Shown here: piece after piece, positions 43,604 to 50,826 of the stretch
How positions within the stretch are numbered: the first letter of the stretch is position 1
Layout of the letters: every line of letters begins with the position of its first letter
Notes under the pieces: generated by a model
What the model was told of the DNA's origin: nothing
Databases searched by the model: none
The model's input: only the letters and a program-made list of their open reading frames with translations
Source: CAYYVK01 sp964475145
GTDB taxonomy: Archaea; Aenigmatarchaeota; Aenigmatarchaeia; CG10238-14; SCSR01
NCBI GenBank assembly: GCA_964475145.1
Contig: CAYYVK010000001.1
Span: forward strand, 13,292 to 77,291
Length of the DNA stretch: 64,000 bases
Direction of reading: 5' to 3'
Made by a program: the position numbers and the translations under genes

Positions 43604-44485
43604 ATGAAAAAGTTGTTAGCGTTGTTGCCAGTAATGCTTTTATTAATTCTCCAAGCAGCAAATGCTCAGGAAGAAACTGTTAACATAATATCCAACATTC
43701 TTGTTCAGTTCTCTGGTGTTATATTCATCATTGCTTTTGTTATAATACTTTTGTTGATTGCTGGTGTTTTTCCAAGAATATCTATTGGAGGAATTCCGTG
43801 GGGAACTATTGGGTTGCTTATAGCTATTCTCATAGTAATGCTCGTTCCATTTTTCATCGACTTAGAGTGGCTAACATCACAATTTAAGGTTAGCCTTCCT
43901 CAATATCAGCAATCGCCGCTTCCTGCGCCTGCAGTAACAGTTCTTTCTGATTGGCTAGGATTACCTAAAGACTGGATGTACATACCTGCGATAATATACT
44001 TCTTTCTCCTGCCTTTTGCAGCAGTCTTTGCTCTTATTTATGCGTTCTTAGCTAGCATAAACATGTGGGGAGGAAAGAACAACATAAACAGGCTGCTCGC
44101 GTTTATAATAACGATAATGACCATACCTACTGGTATTTTAACAAGAATGACGATGGTAATGTTTGTATTCCTAGGTATGTGGACGCTTGGCGTTTTCTTT
44201 GTGACTTTTGTCGTTGGTGTTCTCTACAGGGGAGCAGGAGTTATAGCGAAAGAAAGGGCAACCTACAAAGCCATGAGGGGTCCGATAAGGGAGCTGGCAG
44301 AATCGTTTAGAAAGTATGCTGATAGAAAAATTGCAGCTATCGCGCCTACCGAGCGTGTGAAACAAGAGACCATGAGAAGGACAAGAGATGATATAGAAGA
44401 AAAGATATATCTAGGTGAAATAAAAACTCTTGACGAAGCTAAAAGTCAGTTTGATAAGCAGTATGAGAGTATAGTCGGTAAATAA
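43604..44485 (+). CDS. Polytopic membrane protein, third gene of membrane set
   Basis: 293 residues. The N-terminal hydrophobic stretch ends NAQEE and looks like a signal peptide or first helix; five further helices follow (ISIGGIPWGTIGLLIAILIV, MYIPAIIYFFLLPFAAVFAL and others), then a charged helical C-terminus of about 80 residues (RGPIRELAESFRKYADRKIA). Family not recognised. Order and strand suggest a three-gene membrane complex. Confidence 0.6.
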   Translation: MKKLLALLPVMLLLILQAANAQEETVNIISNILVQFSGVIFIIAFVIILLLIAGVFPRISIGGIPWGTIGLLIAILIVMLVPFFIDLEWLTSQFKVSLPQYQQSPLPAPAVTVLSDWLGLPKDWMYIPAIIYFFLLPFAAVFALIYAFLASINMWGGKNNINRLLAFIITIMTIPTGILTRMTMVMFVFLGMWTLGVFFVTFVVGVLYRGAGVIAKERATYKAMRGPIRELAESFRKYADRKIAAIAPTERVKQETMRRTRDDIEEKIYLGEIKTLDEAKSQFDKQYESIVGK

Positions 44486-44502
44486 AAGATTTAAAAATCT
44501 TT
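44485..44502. promoter_or_regulatory. AT-rich perfect palindrome before Alba gene
   Basis: AAAGATTT-AA-AAATCTTT, an 18-base perfect inverted repeat overlapping the end of the membrane-protein gene and 67 bases before the Alba ATG. It contains a TTTAAAAA stretch that could be a TATA box. It may be a terminator-like hairpin, an Alba promoter element or an operator; the sequence cannot decide. Confidence 0.35.
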
Positions 44503-44569
44503 AATTTAATATCAATAAGAATAGTAGGCTTGGCATTAAAAACAATAAAATCAAAGGAGGTGTAAGTGA

Positions 44570-44860
44570 ATGGCAACAAATCAAGCAACTCAAGATAATG
44601 TGGTATACGTCGGCAGGAAGCCTAGCATGGCATACGTCCTAGCGGTAATCACTCAGTTCAACAACGGACAGGAAGAAGTTCATGTAAAAGCACGTGGGAA
44701 AAGTATAAGTAAAGCAGTAGATGTTGCAGAAATAATAAGGAGAAGGTTCCTGACCGGCGTAAAGATAAAGAATATAGAGCTTGGCACTGAAGAAAAAGAG
44801 TTGCCTGAAGGTAAAGGAAAGATAAACGTTTCAACAATATCAATAACACTAGCAAAGTAA
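44570..44860 (+). CDS. albA: DNA/RNA-binding protein Alba
   Basis: 96 residues, the abundant archaeal chromatin protein. Seen: [20 protein letters not shown] with the DNA-binding lysine region, [24 protein letters not shown], and [36 protein letters not shown] at 44555-44561 gives a strong ribosome-binding site, in keeping with high expression. Single-gene unit. Confidence 0.96.
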   Translation: MATNQATQDNVVYVGRKPSMAYVLAVITQFNNGQEEVHVKARGKSISKAVDVAEIIRRRFLTGVKIKNIELGTEEKELPEGKGKINVSTISITLAK

Positions 44861-44894
44861 AGGCCTAAGTCGATGAAGAAATTCAGAGACTTTT

Positions 44895-46436
44895 TCATCT
44901 TTCCAAAACAAACATCTTTTTTGTTATTGGTATTTCTCTTACTCGATGAATCAACATTTCCCTCTTTTCTCCAATGCCGATAGGAATTTCTTCTGCTAAT
45001 AAGTTAGAAGCTCTTTCCAGCTTCCTCAGTTTTTCCGCATAGATTGTGAGAATTTTCTCTTCTTTCTTTACAGGATCTCCAAGTTTCTTGTGTAAAGTTA
45101 CACCAGCTCCCTTATCTTTTGGTGCTCCTGCTGCTTTGGCAACCTCGGATATACCCCCATTATCGATCCACAACACTCTCCCATTTTTCTCTGACTTTAT
45201 ATCCAATTTATACGCACCTACCTCCACTTCCTCAGGACTTATCTTTTTCCCTCCTTGGGCTTCCATTATTTCATAGAGTTTTTTCATGGCTTTACCAGAG
45301 TTTAATGCAGCTTTAGCTAGATTCTCGGAATTTCTTTTACCCACCATGCTCAGAAGTATTTGTGCTAAAGAGCATACCTTCTCTTCTAGATCGCTTACAA
45401 TTCTTCTTCTTGAAATGACTTCTAAAGCCTCCCTTGCTTCAAGAGCAGGACCTATCGAATAGCCTACAGGCTGTTCCCCATAAGTAACAGCGCACTGAAC
45501 TTTTATTCCAACCCTTTTCCCAAGCTCTATAAAATCTTTTGCTAACAAATCTGCATCTCCTATAGTCTTAATTTTTGCTCCTCTACCAGTAGGTATATCT
45601 ATCACCAAATGTGTAGCTCCAACCGCTTTTTTCTTTGCCATTATAGATGGTAGAAGAAGAGGATCTATACCAAGAGGGTATTCTATCTGAATGAATATAT
45701 CGTCTGCAGGGGCTAGCTGTAAAGTGCCTCCCCAAACTATGCAACCGTTTGTTTTTTCTACCACTTTCTTCATTTCTTCAATGGTTAAGTTAACTGGCAT
45801 CAAACATCCTGCTCTATCAGCTGTGCCTGCTGGTGAAGTAATTGCTCTAGAAGATGTCTTTGGTATTGTTAAGCCAAGACAAGCGATTATAGGAACGAGG
45901 AGTAGCGTAGTCTTATCTCCTGGCACACCACCTGCAGAATGTTTATCACAAATAATTTTCCTCTTCAGATTAAGCTTTTTTCCAGTCTCGACCATAGCAA
46001 TAGATAAGCTTGTAGCCTCGTCTAAGTCTAGTCCAGTATTGTGAAGAGTGGTAACAAAAGCAGATATTTCTATATCGGTCAAGTTTCTTTCTACAATATC
46101 TTTAACAATTTGCTTTATTTCGTCATAGTTCAGTTTTCTTCCTTTTAGCTTGTTCCTGATGAAATGAAGAGATTGAGGGAATTTTGCAACTTCCACTTCT
46201 AACGTTTCTTCCCTTCTTAGCCCAAGGGCTGCTTTGACTTCCTCGTACAAGCCTATCGTACCTTTTTCTACTATCTTTTCTGTCACGTTTACTATAGCAG
46301 TTACACAATTCTTTTTGTAACCAACCCTAACTCTGTCAAGACTATGTATACCTAAATCTCCTGCATCCTCCATGTTCAAAATTACTATCGGTTTACCACC
46401 CGACTCCAAGCCTAGGAACTTTGCCTTCAAGTTCAT
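44895..46436 (-). CDS. deoA: AMP phosphorylase (archaeal DeoA)
   Basis: 513 residues. It splits NMPs with phosphate to a base and ribose 1,5-bisphosphate, the first step of archaeal AMP salvage. An N-terminal 80-residue domain (KAKFLGLESGGKPIVILN) specific to the archaeal enzyme precedes the phosphorylase core: KHSAGGVPGDKTTLLLVPI, TSSRAITSPAGTADRAGCLM, GGTLQLAPADDIF and VIDIPTGRGAK. RubisCO and the isomerase of the same route lie just upstream on the same strand. Confidence 0.95.
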   Translation of the reverse strand: MNLKAKFLGLESGGKPIVILNMEDAGDLGIHSLDRVRVGYKKNCVTAIVNVTEKIVEKGTIGLYEEVKAALGLRREETLEVEVAKFPQSLHFIRNKLKGRKLNYDEIKQIVKDIVERNLTDIEISAFVTTLHNTGLDLDEATSLSIAMVETGKKLNLKRKIICDKHSAGGVPGDKTTLLLVPIIACLGLTIPKTSSRAITSPAGTADRAGCLMPVNLTIEEMKKVVEKTNGCIVWGGTLQLAPADDIFIQIEYPLGIDPLLLPSIMAKKKAVGATHLVIDIPTGRGAKIKTIGDADLLAKDFIELGKRVGIKVQCAVTYGEQPVGYSIGPALEAREALEVISRRRIVSDLEEKVCSLAQILLSMVGKRNSENLAKAALNSGKAMKKLYEIMEAQGGKKISPEEVEVGAYKLDIKSEKNGRVLWIDNGGISEVAKAAGAPKDKGAGVTLHKKLGDPVKKEEKILTIYAEKLRKLERASNLLAEEIPIGIGEKREMLIHRVREIPITKKMFVLER

Positions 46437-46810
46437 GCTACACTACACACTCCTTCTATACATTTGCATGACAAAGAAGGTTTTGGAGAAATTATCTGAG
46501 GGCAAATAACCTTAAATCCGCTACATGTAACGTTACTCCTTTTGTTTATGCATTCCCAATTGGCTCCGGCTGTCTCTGGACAACAATTAGTGGAAAGCCA
46601 TTCACAATCTGTATCAAAAGTGCATGAACGAATTATCTCAGGTGTATGAACTGGTATTGTAGTTGATGGAGCTGTGGTCGTGGTTGTTGTCCCTATAGTT
46701 ATTTGTGTGACGCATAAATTTTTCTGGACAGATTTTAGAAAGATCCAGAAGCCGATCAACATAGTTAAAATGGTGAAAAGGATATAAGGAGTACACCTTC
46801 TTACCTTCAT
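46433..46810 (-). CDS. Membrane-anchored cysteine-rich small protein
   Basis: 125 residues. One N-terminal membrane helix (YILFTILTMLIGFWIFLKSV), a threonine-rich linker (TTTTTTAPSTTIP) and a compact outside domain with about ten cysteines (CTFDTDCEWLSTNCCPE, LSCKCIEGVCS), suggesting disulphides. The stop overlaps the AMP phosphorylase ATG (ATGA), an odd pairing of a surface protein with a salvage enzyme. Domains of this kind recur in the surface locus at 55-60 kb. No named family. Confidence 0.6.
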   Translation of the reverse strand: MKVRRCTPYILFTILTMLIGFWIFLKSVQKNLCVTQITIGTTTTTTAPSTTIPVHTPEIIRSCTFDTDCEWLSTNCCPETAGANWECINKRSNVTCSGFKVICPQIISPKPSLSCKCIEGVCSVA

Positions 46811-46885
46811 AAGTTAAATTTTGTTATCTGAAAATAAATGCTTAGGAAGACATTTTCTTGAGTGCCAGCCTCAAAAGATTAGAAG

Positions 46886-48127
46886 TTATCTGGAAGAAAC
46901 AAAACCAAACTTGTTTAATGCTAGCTTGAGTTCTTTATGTGTCTTGGAATACTCTTGTAGCGAGATTCCTTCTAATGCAGCATCCAATGCTTGCCTCATT
47001 GCGATAGCACCTATTCTTGTTTGAAGAGAGTGTATTCCACCGCCAGCTTGAACAATGAAATCGTTACCAAATACTTTTATCAATTGAGGTATATGGCCAG
47101 GATGCAACCCTCCAGAAGCAACAGGCATAACAGGCTTAAACTTCCATAGCCCTTCTTTTAACGCTTTACAATTTTCTAAAACTTCTTCCTTCTTCTCAAA
47201 CATTTTCCCTACTCCTGTGCCTACGTGCAACTGATCTACACCAACAATTCTCGCAAGCTTTGCAATAACTTTCATGGATATACCATGCTTAGAATTTCTT
47301 GTTAGAGCTGCATGCCCTGCCCTATGTGCATGAATAACAAGGTTAAAGTCTTGATTCCTTAAAGTCTGCAACGCAGACCAACCTATAGTAATTATGTCAA
47401 CCATTATATACTCGTTCCCAACGTTCTCCACAGCCTTGGCACGTTTTAGCATTTCTTGCGTTTCTGCAGTAACGTTTATCATGTATGCTTTCTTCTCACC
47501 AGTTTCTTTTTCAGCCTTTTCTTTTGCTTTAAATGTTTTCTCTAACCTCTTCTCGAACTTATTGAAGTTTTGGCTGCTTAAGTTTTCATCATCTTTTACT
47601 ATATCAATACCATTAACCCAAGCTTCGTAAGCAACTTTTACATGTTCTTCTGTTCTTAATCCAATCTTAGGTTTTATTATTGTCCCCAGCAAAGGTCTAT
47701 TTGTCCTAAAAATTTTCCTTATCCCTTTTATTCCATACTTCGGACCTTTGAAGCTTTTCAGAAGCTTCTCTGGAATTGTTAAATCGACGAGCCTTAAACT
47801 TTTTATCTCTTTCATGCCAAAGATGTTTCCTGCCACGCTAGAGAGGATCTGAGGAATATTTCCAGGTTCAAAAAGCTCAACAGGATAAGCAACGTTTATT
47901 CTTTTTCCCTCAATCTTAAAAACTTTTGCTGCAAGTTTTCTAACATACTTTTTCTCAGTTTTCACTTCTGTCCACGTTCCAGTCGAGCTCTCTGCAGCAA
48001 TTGCACCAGCTGCTCTTTCTATACTTGAATTCCCTGCAGGCTCTAAAACGAATTCACATACCAAATCGTCCTTGCCTGGCTTGTAACCAAGGTCTACATA
48101 GTCTTCGTATCGCACACCATCACCCAA
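46886..48127 (-). CDS. rbcL: RubisCO large subunit, form III
   Basis: 413 residues. It carboxylates ribulose 1,5-bisphosphate to two 3-phosphoglycerates. Active-site elements are intact: GTIIKPKIGL (Lys152, Lys154), carbamylated Lys178 with Asp180 and Glu181 in DIVKDDENLSSQNF, HRAGHAA, loop 6 GTGVGKM and VASGGLHPG. With the neighbouring isomerase and AMP phosphorylase it marks form III function in nucleotide salvage, not a Calvin cycle. It overlaps the isomerase gene by eight bases. Confidence 0.97.
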   Translation of the reverse strand: MGDGVRYEDYVDLGYKPGKDDLVCEFVLEPAGNSSIERAAGAIAAESSTGTWTEVKTEKKYVRKLAAKVFKIEGKRINVAYPVELFEPGNIPQILSSVAGNIFGMKEIKSLRLVDLTIPEKLLKSFKGPKYGIKGIRKIFRTNRPLLGTIIKPKIGLRTEEHVKVAYEAWVNGIDIVKDDENLSSQNFNKFEKRLEKTFKAKEKAEKETGEKKAYMINVTAETQEMLKRAKAVENVGNEYIMVDIITIGWSALQTLRNQDFNLVIHAHRAGHAALTRNSKHGISMKVIAKLARIVGVDQLHVGTGVGKMFEKKEEVLENCKALKEGLWKFKPVMPVASGGLHPGHIPQLIKVFGNDFIVQAGGGIHSLQTRIGAIAMRQALDAALEGISLQEYSKTHKELKLALNKFGFVSSR

Positions 48128-48959
48128 ACCTTTTCATAAATTCTTTTGGCGTGAAAATTCCTTTTTCATTCACCAAGTAAGAAACAAGGTCAAACTCTAC
48201 CAGATCAAAAGCCGGATTTCTCACTTTAATCTTTTTAGTGTTGATTTTAGAAAAAATTTCAGCATAAATTTCTTCTGCTGGCCTTTCTTCTATCACAAGC
48301 TTTTTCCTCTTATCTATCTTTAGAGTATTGCCAACAACGATAAATGGTTTTTTCTCTCTTGCAGCTGCTAGCGCAAGGTTTTTTGTACCTATCTTGTTCA
48401 CTACACCCTTAGGCTCAACAACTCTTATAGCATCTGTTCCAACTACTACACAATCTACATCTTTCATAAAATAGCTAACAGAATTGTCTGTAATGAGTGT
48501 GACAGGTATTCCAATCTTAGAAAGCTCTTTAGCAGTTTTCACCCCTTGCTCAAGAGGTTCTGTTATCGTAGCAAAAACACGGAATTTTTTCCCTTTTTTC
48601 CAGGCATTCTTTAAAACAGATAAAGCTTCACCAGAATGACAGTGAGTCATTATTGTATGTCCATTACCAATAAGCTTACTTCCAATCCTTGCAACCCTTT
48701 TGGTAGAAGTTTCTAGTCTTTTGATGAGATAGTCTATCGTTTTGACACTCTTTTTCTTTTTCAAAATCTCTAAGCAATTGTGTAAAACTACTGCAGTTGG
48801 TCTTGCACGCTCAAGTATCATTGCTGCAACCTCAAACTTTAAACCAAATCCATACTTCTTACAGAACTTCCTCAAGAATTTTAACGAATACAAAGCAATC
48901 TCTTTAGCACCTTGAACTTTCATGCTCTGTATGCTTTCAGCAACTCTGGAAACATCCAT
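48120..48959 (-). CDS. Ribose-1,5-bisphosphate isomerase
   Basis: 279 residues of the eIF2B-alpha-like family. It converts ribose 1,5-bisphosphate to ribulose 1,5-bisphosphate, the substrate of RubisCO encoded next. Family motifs: TIMTHCHSGEALSVLK with the key cysteine, VFATITEPLEQGVKTAKEL, VVVGTDAIRVVEPKGVVNKIGTKNLAL and NPAFDLVEFDLVSYLVNEKG. It heads the operon and is separated by 32 bases from the divergent PCMT gene. Confidence 0.93.
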   Translation of the reverse strand: MDVSRVAESIQSMKVQGAKEIALYSLKFLRKFCKKYGFGLKFEVAAMILERARPTAVVLHNCLEILKKKKSVKTIDYLIKRLETSTKRVARIGSKLIGNGHTIMTHCHSGEALSVLKNAWKKGKKFRVFATITEPLEQGVKTAKELSKIGIPVTLITDNSVSYFMKDVDCVVVGTDAIRVVEPKGVVNKIGTKNLALAAAREKKPFIVVGNTLKIDKRKKLVIEERPAEEIYAEIFSKINTKKIKVRNPAFDLVEFDLVSYLVNEKGIFTPKEFMKRFG

Positions 48960-48991
48960 AGAATAAATATTGTTTGATACAATTATAAAGT

Positions 48992-49192
48992 ATGAAAAGT
49001 TCAGAGGAAGAGAGAAAAAGGTTGGTAGAAACTCTAGAGAAAAGGGGGTATATTCGCAGCAAAGAGGTTAAGGAAGCAATGCTGAAAGTCAAAAGAGAGG
49101 ACTTTGTTCCAGAAGAATATAAAAAAGATGCTTATCTAGATACACCACTTCCAATCCCAGGTAATGTAACTATATCTGCACCCCATAGCTAA
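48992..49192 (+). pseudogene. pcm: Protein-L-isoaspartate methyltransferase, N-terminal part (split gene)
   Basis: 66 residues: RLVETLEKRGYIRSKEVKEAMLKVKREDFVPEE and LDTPLPIPGNVTISAPH, the normal PCMT N-terminus, which should continue MHAI. Instead the codons AGC TAA GGG GAA are inserted, ending the chain at TAA 49190-49192. The remainder continues in the same frame from ATG 49199. The last triplets before that ATG, GGGGAA, could serve as a ribosome-binding site, so two polypeptides may be made. Alternatively the gene is dead or the insert is a sequencing error. Confidence 0.75.
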
Positions 49193-49198
49193 GGGGAA

Positions 49199-49663
49199 AT
49201 GCATGCAATCTCCCTAGAAGCTCTGCAGCTTAAACCTAGAGAAAAGTTTTTGGAAGTTGGCGCTGGCTCAGGAATAATGCTTGCTTATGCTTACGAAATA
49301 ATTAGAAGCAAGGAGAAAGTTTTTGGGATAGAGATTGTTCCAGAAGCTTACAAGTTTGGAAAAGAAAATTTGGAAAAAGCAGGATATGGCAACAAAGTTA
49401 AGCTTGTTCTTGGAGATGGTTCTTTAGGATTGCCCAACTATGCCCCATTCGATAAGGTCTTAATAAGTGCTGCATGCCCAGATATACCCAAACCGTTAAA
49501 GGAGCAGACTAAAGTTGGAGGGAGAATAGTCGCAGTTATTGGTTTACCACATGGGGATCAACACCTTGTTTTAGTTGAAAAAACAAAAGGTGGAAAATTT
49601 TTAAGAAAAAAACTTTTACCTGTAGTTTTTGTTCCGCTAGTTGGAGAGTACGGATGGAAATAA
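49199..49663 (+). CDS. pcm: Protein-L-isoaspartate methyltransferase, catalytic part
   Basis: 154 residues beginning MHAISLEALQLKPREKFLEVGAGSGIM, which holds SAM-binding motif I, then KVFGIEIVPEAYKFGKENL, KLVLGDGSLGLPNYAPFDKVLISAACP and the usual C-terminus LLPVVFVPLVGEYGWK. It repairs isoaspartyl residues in aged proteins. It is in the same frame as the N-terminal piece, separated only by TAA GGG GAA. Substrate-binding residues near ISAPH lie on the other piece, so activity would need both. Confidence 0.85.
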   Translation: MHAISLEALQLKPREKFLEVGAGSGIMLAYAYEIIRSKEKVFGIEIVPEAYKFGKENLEKAGYGNKVKLVLGDGSLGLPNYAPFDKVLISAACPDIPKPLKEQTKVGGRIVAVIGLPHGDQHLVLVEKTKGGKFLRKKLLPVVFVPLVGEYGWK

Positions 49664-49757
49664 TTATTAGGCAGGAAAAAGGATGAAGTGAAAAGTTATA
49701 AATCCTAAGAAAAGGATTGTATTTCGCCATATATTTTTTAAAAGGTAAGAGAGAAAT

Positions 49758-50675
49758 ATGCTAGGTTGGATAACTTTTGTACTCTTTCTTCTTACTCTTT
49801 TGTCCGGGATTTTGAAGAAGAAAAGAGTCCACTCTTACCTAGCTTTCTTGACACTTTTCTCTTTGTTGCTTCATACTTATTACAACCGATTCCTTTCTCA
49901 GTTATGTATTTTCATCCTGCTATTCTTCTTCCTAACCTTTATCACAGGTTTCAGAAAGTTTAAAATTCCAAGAAGAAGGGTGTTGCATACACTCTTCGCC
50001 CTCTTGACACTTTTACTTACTCTTTTTCATATTTACTCCTTTACCCCTCTTCAAAGAAGAGTTGAAGCTGTAAAAGGAGAGATTACACTTCCTTCTCCAA
50101 GGTATAGTAGTAATGTAAGCATTGAAGAAGCTCTTCTCAAAAGAAGATCTATCAGAGAATATCAAGATAAACCTGTTAGCTTACAGCAAGTTGCACAAAT
50201 TTTATGGGCTGTTCAAGGAATAACTTCGAAGTGGGGTGGAAGAACAGCACCTTCTGCTGGAGCTACTTATCCTTTAGAAGTCTACATAGTAGTAAGAAAA
50301 GTTGAAAATCTTGAGCCAGGGGTTTATCGTTACATCCCGAGTACACATTCTTTAAGCATTATTGCAAAGGGTGAATATTCACAAAAACTTATGGAAGCTT
50401 CTCTTAACCAGAAATGGGTTGGTGATGCAAGTTTTAATTTGGTTATAGCAGCTGATTTTTCTCGAACTACACGAGTATATGGAGAAAGGGGCATAAGATA
50501 TGTTTACTTAGAAGCTGGGCATGCTGCTCAAAACGTCTACTTGCAAGTGGTTAGTTTGAACCTTGGTTGTGTTGTTGTAGGAGCTTTCAACGATAATCTT
50601 GTGAAATCTTACTTGAAACTACCTCAAAACGTCCAGCCAATATACGTTGTTCCAGTTGGAATTCCTTTGAAATAG
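49758..50675 (+). CDS. Membrane-anchored SagB-type nitroreductase
   Basis: 305 residues. About four membrane helices (residues 1-110) precede a flavin nitroreductase domain of the SagB type: EEALLKRRSIREYQDKPVSLQQVAQILWA, APSAGATYPLEVYIVV, EPGVYRYIPSTHSL, YLEAGHAAQNVYLQV and a C-terminal VPVGIPL. SagB enzymes oxidise azolines in modified peptides, but relatives have other roles and no peptide or cyclodehydratase gene is near. The fusion to four helices is unusual. Confidence 0.85.
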   Translation: MLGWITFVLFLLTLLSGILKKKRVHSYLAFLTLFSLLLHTYYNRFLSQLCIFILLFFFLTFITGFRKFKIPRRRVLHTLFALLTLLLTLFHIYSFTPLQRRVEAVKGEITLPSPRYSSNVSIEEALLKRRSIREYQDKPVSLQQVAQILWAVQGITSKWGGRTAPSAGATYPLEVYIVVRKVENLEPGVYRYIPSTHSLSIIAKGEYSQKLMEASLNQKWVGDASFNLVIAADFSRTTRVYGERGIRYVYLEAGHAAQNVYLQVVSLNLGCVVVGAFNDNLVKSYLKLPQNVQPIYVVPVGIPLK

Positions 50676-50682
50676 GGTTAAG

Positions 50683-50784
50683 TGGGGTCGACGGGATTCG
50701 AACCCGCACACCGAGGTTTCCTCATCAAATCAGAGCTCCATTCAGCTGGAGCCTCGTGTCACTACCAGGTTAGACGACGACCCC
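50683..50784 (-). tRNA. tRNA-Trp (CCA) with 28-base intron
   Basis: Acceptor GGGGTCG/CGACCCC, D arm with GTC/GAC, anticodon stem CGAGG/CCTCG, T arm GCGGG-TTCGAAT-CCCGT, A73. The 102-base gene carries an intron at 50718-50745 between positions 37 and 38, the standard archaeal site. Removal gives loop CTCCAGA, anticodon CCA, and a 74-base tRNA. Within the precursor CTCC of the loop pairs with GGAG of the intron, as expected for a splicing helix. Confidence 0.93.
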
Positions 50785-50826
50785 TTCTTAGCTTAATGTT
50801 ATTATTCCTCATTTCAAATAAAAATT

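Noticed and set aside
44485..44502. The AT-rich palindrome before Alba as part of the ACYACT-N3-AGTRGT family
   Set aside because: Its half-sites are AAAGATTT and share nothing with that motif beyond symmetry.
48992..49663. Stop-codon reassignment (TAA read as an amino acid) in PCMT
   Set aside because: Many other genes in the window end properly at TAA, including eS4, uL24 and FtsY, so TAA is a normal stop here.
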